Positions 57,192-64,000 of a stretch of 64,000 nt of DNA are shown piece after piece. The number at the start of each line of letters is the position of its first letter. Positions within the stretch are counted from its first letter, which is position 1. Below the pieces are notes generated by a model, which had not been told where the DNA came from, did not search any database, and saw only the letters and a list, made by a program, of their open reading frames with translations. A program made the translations under genes and the position numbers. This DNA is from Hypoxylon rubiginosum (lineage: Eukaryota > Ascomycota > Sordariomycetes > Xylariales > Hypoxylaceae). The stretch covers positions 62,001 through 126,000 of the forward strand of contig CADCXA010000018.1 of the NCBI GenBank assembly GCA_902806565.1, written 5' to 3'.

Positions 57192-58510
57192 GCGACCAGC
57201 ACCCCGACGAGCCACCAAACCATCCATTACTACAGGAGGAGATATCAAGCAAAAGGCAAGATGATGGAAGAGAGATATTAGACCACCCATGAATTGGAGG
57301 TTAGATGGGGAAAGTTGGGGCCGCATTCACATTCGACCTCGAGTGAAGAGCTATCCGGACCGCCAGCATGTCAGACAAACTTGTGTGTCCTAAGCTGATC
57401 GCATGCGGTATAGTAAGTCCGCCAAGGTATTGTATAAGGCAACTTCTCATGCGATAAATGAGACTGGGCTCAAGGCGACAACTGCTCCCTGAACTCCACC
57501 TAGGATATCTGAACATGACTGTGTTGGAAGATATGCTGGCACTCGTCAAGAAAATTAAAATATGTCTTGCAGTAACATCCGACTTATTTGAGGCGAGTAA
57601 TCGTCACCCCATTCAGCTTCTAGTGATTGTGTAGATGTAGACAAGAAAGCCATCTGCACTCATAGACGACGCAAATGAGTAGGTACCTAGAGATATAGAG
57701 ATTAAATGTAGCAGTAGAGGTCCAATATAACAATCTATAGAAACACCCTCCCATTCCCTTGTTACTATGTACCAGGTAAGTATGTGCTGTGCTATGGGGA
57801 TTAGCTGTGTTGGAAAATGTTCGAAGTTCTGTTTCACTATCAATTTCAGAGCGGGCGTCAAATAGTGTCGTACCGCATGCGATCAATATCACATGCTTCT
57901 AAGACATATATCTATATACGGACCTCCTACGTGTATACAAGGAATGCATGTGGCATTAGCTTCTACGGAAGCCTCGCATCTTGCTTTACCTCGGGTGTTG
58001 CCGAAAGACCTGCATAACATCGCTGCTAGAACATCTCGATAAGGCAGGTAGTCAATGTTTGATGTATTGGAGGTAGATAATTAGGTAAGTATGAGGTATG
58101 TACGAGGTAGTTGTTGTGCGACCCTCTTGCAGTGGTGTTGGTGACAAAGCACGCCTCCCGTAATAATCCCTAGCCAATCTTGATCTTCTCTTCTCCTCCG
58201 GACCGCAACCCAAACCCAGACTCCGGTAAAGAGCGAGCTGAGCTCGTATTGCTAAACCTGGGCCGGAGTCGGTTCGGGGTGGTTCGATGTTATGGTTGGA
58301 TAACGTATTTGATGTTTGCTATAATAATACGCCACCCTGCAACTTCATGTGTACAAAAGCACCGAGCATCTGCATCCAGCTTCTAGCCTGGTTCAGTATT
58401 ATCTTGCGCGCCGTCCTACGTGACGTCAAGACATTTCGACGGAAGGCAGCAATTTGCGAACAATATCTGCGCTAAGCTTCGCTTCGCTTAAGGGGGGCTC
58501 CAACATCGAT
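57192..58510. other. Intergenic region with possible relic coding fragments
   Basis: No complete gene is seen. A plus-strand stretch at about 57477-57638 reads like protein (LPELHLGYLNMTVLEDMLALV) but has no start or intact context. The minus-strand frame at 57620-57892 begins with LIACG, and the plus strand at about 57398-57412 also reads LIACG. Both come from the 14-15 nt word TGATCGCATGCGGTA, present at 57397-57411 and inverted at 57871-57885. These may be remnants of a duplicated gene. Confidence 0.35.
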
Positions 58511-60586
58511 TTATATGCGGATGGGGTTCTGCCACAGCACGCCAACACTGACAACGATAGCGGCCGTACTAGCAGCCATAAGTCTGAAATCGTGTCAGCT
58601 ACGAGACTAGAAATGACACATTGTCTTGATTAAGGGGGGTGAGGCTTACGTCCCATGCCTGCGACCGTATATCCACGCCGCAAAGCCTCCGAGCCATTTC
58701 ACTAGAACCACCTGAAAGCAAGTCTTGAGCCAGCCTGGGTGCTTATTCGGATCCTGAAACAAGTGGGAGGGAGAAAGAGCGGCTGTTCTGTCAGCGGCTC
58801 GCCTTTTCAGGTCTGCTTGACTGTTAGAATCGATAGATGTCGGCTGTGTTTCGCCTTCGTCTATGCTGTCTTTGTTGGAACTATCGCTTTCGTAGGTGCC
58901 AGGTAGCCGATATGCGGTGCTACTTGGACTATCTTTAGAAGCGCCCTCCTCCAAAGTCGGCTCATCCTTGCTGTCAGCTGCGGTGCTTGCTTCCGCCGCG
59001 ACTGGCGCGGATTCCATCGGGCTTAGGTCCGCGATCTCTGCAGGACCGCTGCTGGATGGCGCAAATGGACTGGAAGTCAAAAACGGAGGTCGATCGTGGA
59101 GTTCAAGAACTCGCTTAGATTCGGCCCTCATAGCGATGCCTTCATCGTCCGAGTCACTACTAACAGCGTGCTCGAATAAGGAGCCCCAGGAAGGCCCTGG
59201 GTGCTGGATAAATGGGGGAGTAACCTCTGGATCGTCGAGTTCTTCAGATACGTTATCGTTGGGCAGCTCATCACCCTCAGCGATTGAGCCTAATGAGCTT
59301 AGGGACGCTTCACTAGTGCGGGAGTAAGCTGAGTCGGATCGATTTGTGATAATGGTAGGCCGATGAATTGATTCTTCCCTCGGCGTTGCACCCGTTGATT
59401 CTGAATAACCCCGTGATTCCTCAGGTGGGCTGGCAGCTCTATTCTGTCGGAAAAGGGGTATGACTGCCGAAAGTGGGACTCCTTCAATGACCGTACGATC
59501 GACTTCTACGCTGGATGAGATACGCCGCATGGCAGCTATTATGGAGCTACGATCAGACGACGGAAGCCTCTCTAGTTGCGGGTCATTGAAGTCCACATCT
59601 TCTGTCTCCAAGACTGGCGATCGATCACCATCCTGCGAAACAGTCTTGCTGGCTAGCCGATCAGACGTCTCCTCACCCTGATGGGGCGATCCTATAAATT
59701 CGTGTGAAAACATGGGACATGCAATACTTTCGTCGTCATCGAATTCATCGCCAGGTTCCGAATCATCGTCGCCCAACGTCGCAGCCACAATAGAAACTTC
59801 CATAGCCGTTTGTGCCACTTCGCTAATAGGGGTATGGGTCATGCGCCGGATACCTGTTCTTCCCGCCTCAGCATCTGATATTTCCGGTTCGGGTGCTTCA
59901 AGATCTATAGCGTATGCCGAATCGGCAACCTCAGCTGCGACCTTGGCGACATCACGAGTTTGCGCGTCAGTACTCGGGGCTGTTTCTTTTAACTCGGTAA
60001 TTTGGGGGGTCGGTGATTTCGTATCAGCTTCTTGCGACTTGTTGATCGAAACCCTGAGAACATTGTTGACATTTCCCCAATTATCCGTGACTTGATAGCT
60101 AGTCATTAGCATAATGTATTGTGGCGAAATAGACGAGTGCCAATATTCCTCAAGACTGAAGTTGATATGCTCACCTTTGTCCGCGCTATCGTCCAAGGCC
60201 CACCAATTTCCCAAGCCTATCCGGAACTTGTATTGGATCTCGGAGCCATCGTCGACCATGACCGTTTTAGTAAAGAGATGCCCGCCGTGCTGGTCAATCG
60301 AGACATCCATTTCCTGAGGCTGCCATGGTGGGTCTGAGAACGATCCTGCTACGTAGATAGGAGGGTAGGTGCCATTCTTCTGGTAGGTGAAGGTAATAGG
60401 GACTCTTCGGCGAGACATATCGGCAGAGATAGACTCTAGATTATGAAATATTACAAGCTCATGACTTAGGGATGTCCGTCGCGGGTCGACCGAGTGTGAA
60501 ATTGTCGGTTCGGCAAGTTTAGAATCAACATCAGCATCCGTGAAAGGTAATGTATGGTAGGTGAATGGGTATAAATCCGAGGCCAT
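58511..60586 (-). CDS. Tail-anchored protein with a CBM48 glycogen-binding domain
   Basis: Three exons, 60175-60586, 58650-60090 and 58511-58583, give 641 residues. A CBM48/AMPK-beta-type domain at about 55-150 has PITFTYQKNGTYPPIYVAGSFSDPPWQPQEM, then YKFRIGLGNWWALDDSADKVTDNWGNVNNVLRV. About 400 residues of acidic Ser-rich disorder follow. The last exon adds AASTAAIVVSVGVLWQ, a single membrane span eight residues from the end, so the protein is probably tail-anchored in the ER or another membrane with CBM48 in the cytosol. Intron 1 (60091-60174, 84 nt) has no stop and keeps frame, so a retained form is possible. It would tie glycogen or starch-like glucans to a membrane, as Stbd1 does in animals; that is inference. 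A second Met at 60418 could also start the protein. Confidence 0.82.
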
Positions 60587-62185
60587 CAGTACGTCAGGCC
60601 GGCGCTGATTCGGCAGCCACTACACGAATTCGTGCATACGAGCACCTTGGTATTTGGGTAGGAGCTTGGGGGCCTCAGGGGCGGTCCCACGGAAGTTAGG
60701 CGACGGGACAGTACAACCCAAGACTGCTGGCAAGGGTTCTTTGGACTGAATATGTGCTTGTCCTTGTTTCGAGATCAGTATTTCATCGCGTAGCGCGGTC
60801 TTATAAGCTTGGAACGAATGAACGCAGATTGACTGGCATGATCCGTGTAGGCCGACATAAAGCCCGCCATTAGGGACATTGACAGTTGGGTATATGATAA
60901 AATCCCACGCAATTGGATAAGCTGGATAAGCAGGACACTAGATTGACAACTTACAGCTTTTCGAGAGAGAATGCACTTTTGAAAGAATCCGGGTTGGACA
61001 CTCGGTGATACAATACGAGGAAGCTGAGATGAGGGAATATTAAACAACGGAGAGCTAAAACCAAAGTCTCCGGACGGACGGGAAGATAATAGCAAAGAGA
61101 GCGAACTGGTTTGGTATATAGATGATTCGGGACCTCTGGTGGCATGATATGAGACCGGCCTGCCCGCCTACCTACCTACGGTATAGCGGCCCTTTTAAGG
61201 CCAAGCTGCGTCGTCTTGACGCATGCCTTACACCCATCTGGGGTGTATTATTTAGTATTTGCCACGGGCACTGGCCCTGGCCCTGGCACTGGGACAGAAG
61301 TCAAGGTTATAATGATCTAACGACAGAGCCGAACTTATTGTACCTGATGCCGAATCTACCGCTAAGGGGCTCATCGGACCGGCCATCTCGAGCTGTGGCA
61401 AGTAAGCCGGTACATTTCAACATCTGCCAGGCGTGCTGAGATATCAGGAACGGCTTCAAAATCAGATGTGACGGAGTATCCCAAGATGCAAGATACAGAT
61501 TCCAATGTAGGTTCCATATCGACGATGCTAATGGTCGGATACTAAATGGATAGCCAAAGTCAAAGGAAGGGTTACGATGGATAAAGCGGAGACAGATGGA
61601 GAAAAGGGTCCTATGTCATTACTCAGCCCGGGGTAGATAATGGATCCAGCCCCAGACTCTGAATGTTATAGGTTGGCTCACCATCTAGGCCATCTAGATT
61701 ATGGAATAACGAGAAAATAATGATGTATCATTATTGTTGTCTGTACGGAGAAAAAGGTCCAAGAGGGACAACCACTTCGGCAATTAAAGGATGTATTTTT
61801 TTTCTCTTTGTTCTGACGTAGCGACGAAACCAGACCAATCTTGTGCTTATCGATAAGGAAGCATCCTTAATATTTGGGATAAAGCTCCCCGCAATTCTGC
61901 CAGGCGGTGGATACCTTAAGTAGCTCTAGTGGATCAGACCCTCGTTTTGGAAGCCGACAACGTTGGCGAAATAATTAACCTTTAAACCTGAGGCGCACTG
62001 AACTGTCTTTAGACTTTCAACAACTTTTTCTACAACAATCCTTACAACAATTCCTACCACAATTCCTACAACAATTTACTGAAGAATTCATACAACTTCT
62101 TCAAAGATACTAACCTTTCTACTAAACAACATCTACATCAACAAAGAGATCTTGGATATTTGAAATTTTGAGATCTCCCTACGCC
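60587..62185. other. 1.6-kb divergent promoter region
   Basis: No gene is seen between the CBM48 protein and IWR1. It contains CCTACCTACCTACGG at 61167-61181, a CCCTGG repeat at 61271-61288, and a CAA-rich IWR1 leader at about 62018-62100. Confidence 0.45.
62018..62100 (+). promoter_or_regulatory. CAA-rich leader of IWR1
   Basis: Five imperfect copies of a unit like ACAACAATTCCTAC lie 90-170 bp before the ATG. CAA-rich sequence is unstructured and is typical of fungal 5' UTRs that favour scanning. It may be a tandem duplication. A regulatory effect is inference. Confidence 0.45.
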
Positions 62186-63679
62186 ATGTCTGTGCCGCCG
62201 CAGTTGATTCGCGTAAAGCGAAAGGCTACAGACGAGGCCCCAGTATCTTTCCTCCGTACGCTATCACACTAATACATACTTCAAGGATGTCGATAACTGA
62301 TGTTCATCCAGGTGTTCAGGAGAACAAGCGACACCGCAGCGAAGCCTTTGTCTACCGTCGACAAGAAGAGCGATCCAAGCTTGCCGAGAACATTCCTGCA
62401 GAACAGCCCAAACCCGTCATTCACACTTCTCAACCCCGCACGGAAACGACTACATTCCAGAGCTCTGAGACACCTAAACTTAGCACCGACGGACTCGCTA
62501 GCGACGATGGCGCAAACCAGGACCCGGTCGGTGTCTCCTCTACCGAGACTACCAGGCCTGACCCTACTACCTCTGAGCCGCGACAATTTCGCATGTCGAG
62601 AAAGGACATGATGCTTGGGGCATCTCAACTTGCTCGTGCCCATGGAGGTATCACGAAGAAGCGCTCCTCGCCCACGCTGTTCGTGGAGCGCAGGATCAAG
62701 CGCATATCTGCTAGACCTCTCGAGAAGCTCCAGGCTCTTACCAATTCGCCAGCTCCTACGGATATGGAAGTGGACAAACCCGCGCCGCGCAAATTCAAGA
62801 AGCCGGGTGTATCAAAACTCGCAAATAACAAAAAGGAGGATGCTCAGACCTATAAAGCTGACATCCCCAAGTCGATGACGAATCGTTGGGACGCTGATAT
62901 GGACAAGCTGGCAGCCGAGATGAACGCATACGCCATGGAACAGATTGGATTGAATATCCAGAAGGTTAATGACGAGAAGGTATCGGAGACGCCCACCAAG
63001 ACCCAACACAAATTCAAGCCGAAACCGACCGCGCGGTATGCAGAGCGCCACCCAGAGACGACACAGGGCTCGGAGGACACAGACATGATGGACACGGATG
63101 TCAGTGACAGCGATGATGGTGACTACATCATCGAAACCTACGAACGTGTTCCGGCCAGCAAGATCGGAGAGCATGTGCCACCGCACACGGTCGGTCTCAT
63201 CGTATTTAACGAAGAGCCCGAACTACAGTTCTTCTATGGCGACGATGGCGACAGTGACGTCGAATGGGCCGATGACGAGGAAGATGAGAATGGTGTGTAT
63301 ACCTACTAACCTTTATCATGCGATTTTATGATGCAGAAAAGCTAACTGACTCGCAGCCGAAGACTACTATGCTGCTGACTATCCAGAAGACGAAGTCGAT
63401 TCAGACGACGAGTATGGCATCAATCCATATTCATATCGAAACGGTAACGCATCGGATCTTGAGGAATATGACCTCAACGATGAGTACAACGATGATGCAG
63501 CTTTCAGCGATCACGAAAACGGAAGTGGGCTCAAGAGCGATGTATTTAAGACGTACATCGGTCGCGTCGGCCGTCGCGATTTCGGTGGTTTGGCGAAAAC
63601 CCCTTTCGGAGGTGGTGGTCGCTATGGGGATTCGAGTATGAATTCGAAGATGGATTCGAATATGGGCTCGACGCCCTAG
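62186..63679 (+). CDS. IWR1: IWR1, RNA polymerase II nuclear import factor
   Basis: Three exons join in frame: 62186-62255, 62312-63292 and 63357-63679, giving 457 residues. The N-terminus LIRVKRKATDEAPVSFL is the conserved opening of IWR1/SLC7A6OS proteins and contains the basic import signal. A second conserved box includes HRSEAFVYRR. The C-terminal EDYYAADYPEDEVDSDDEYGINPYSYR, coded across the second intron, is the family's acidic signature. IWR1 binds assembled Pol II and carries it into the nucleus with karyopherin alpha. Long acidic and basic disordered regions lie between. The acceptor at 63356 is preceded by a GCTAACTGAC branch site. Confidence 0.88.
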
Positions 63680-64000
63680 ATGCCGCGCGGCAATTCCTGT
63701 GGAACCCGAGTTTATAGAAGTCGAGTTCCAGAGGTTTTGTGGAACGCCTTGGTCTGCAGCACGACCCGGCATGCTGGCACCAAGTTATCGGCGTTTAACC
63801 CTTGGCCGAGAGTTGTTACGAACGTATGAGGTCTGTCGGGAAAATAGGACCCAAATGGGTGGCCTTTGCCTTGCCGAGCCCTTGGGACGGGCTGGGTTTA
63901 AGCAAACACAGTCTCCTCTTAATCCGTCACCCGATCTTCATGTGAATTCCGAGTGGTCCGAAAATACTGCACCGCAAAAACGACCCAACGTGGACCGATG
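63680..64000. other. 3' flank of IWR1 to the window end
   Basis: No gene is seen. The G+C-moderate sequence has short frames only. Confidence 0.35.

Overview
The window is nuclear DNA of a filamentous ascomycete (Pezizomycotina). Sordariomycetes is my best guess, but I cannot name a genus. The evidence is many genes with 50-90 nt GT..AG introns, families restricted to filamentous fungi (Zn2Cys6 regulator with a fungal-specific domain, DUF6594, short tyrosinases, degenerate protein kinases), a fungal tRNA-Val, and one block of almost pure A+T that looks like a product of repeat-induced point mutation (RIP). All exon structures below were built by hand from splice signals and reading frame. No searches were run.

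Layout. 1-15.4 kb is an accessory region. It holds the first exon of a secreted protein, a degenerate protein kinase, a Zn2Cys6 transcription factor gene cut in two by a 6.9-kb A+T block, and a divergent pair of tyrosinases (one decayed, one apparently intact and membrane-anchored). 15.8-32.9 kb is mostly housekeeping: KTI12, an endonuclease/exonuclease/phosphatase protein, tRNA-Val(AAC), an NFKBIL1-like protein, EFG1, a medium-chain dehydrogenase, the GATOR2/SEA subunit SEA4 (Mios), and two conserved low-complexity proteins. 33-36 kb looks empty. 36-54 kb holds an MFS transporter, 6-phosphogluconolactonase, a PHO13-type phosphatase, a phytanoyl-CoA dioxygenase-like protein, dihydrofolate reductase, CBP3, mitochondrial beta-ketoacyl synthase and an oligopeptide transporter. 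54-58.5 kb is again accessory: a frameshifted DUF6594 gene beside a gene with two retropepsin-type DTGS motifs. The window ends with a tail-anchored CBM48 protein and IWR1.

The strongest observation is at 2.7-11.6 kb. The A+T block at 3648-10544 has terminal inverted repeats of about 217 bp and is flanked by a 9-bp target-site duplication with one transition mismatch. The minus-strand reading frame on its right (Zn2Cys6 domain, one intron) continues exactly in frame with the minus-strand frame on its left (fungal-specific regulatory domain) once the block and one duplication are removed. So a DNA transposon, possibly Mutator-like, landed in an exon and was then mutated to near-total A+T, while both gene halves stayed open and show no obvious spread of mutation.

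The housekeeping genes do not form one pathway. Several act in organelle or RNA/ribosome biology (CBP3 and CEM1 in mitochondria; EFG1, KTI12 and IWR1 in rRNA processing, tRNA modification and Pol II import), which is probably chance. The disrupted regulator next to a tyrosinase pair could be what remains of a small pigment or secondary-metabolite locus. That is inference only.
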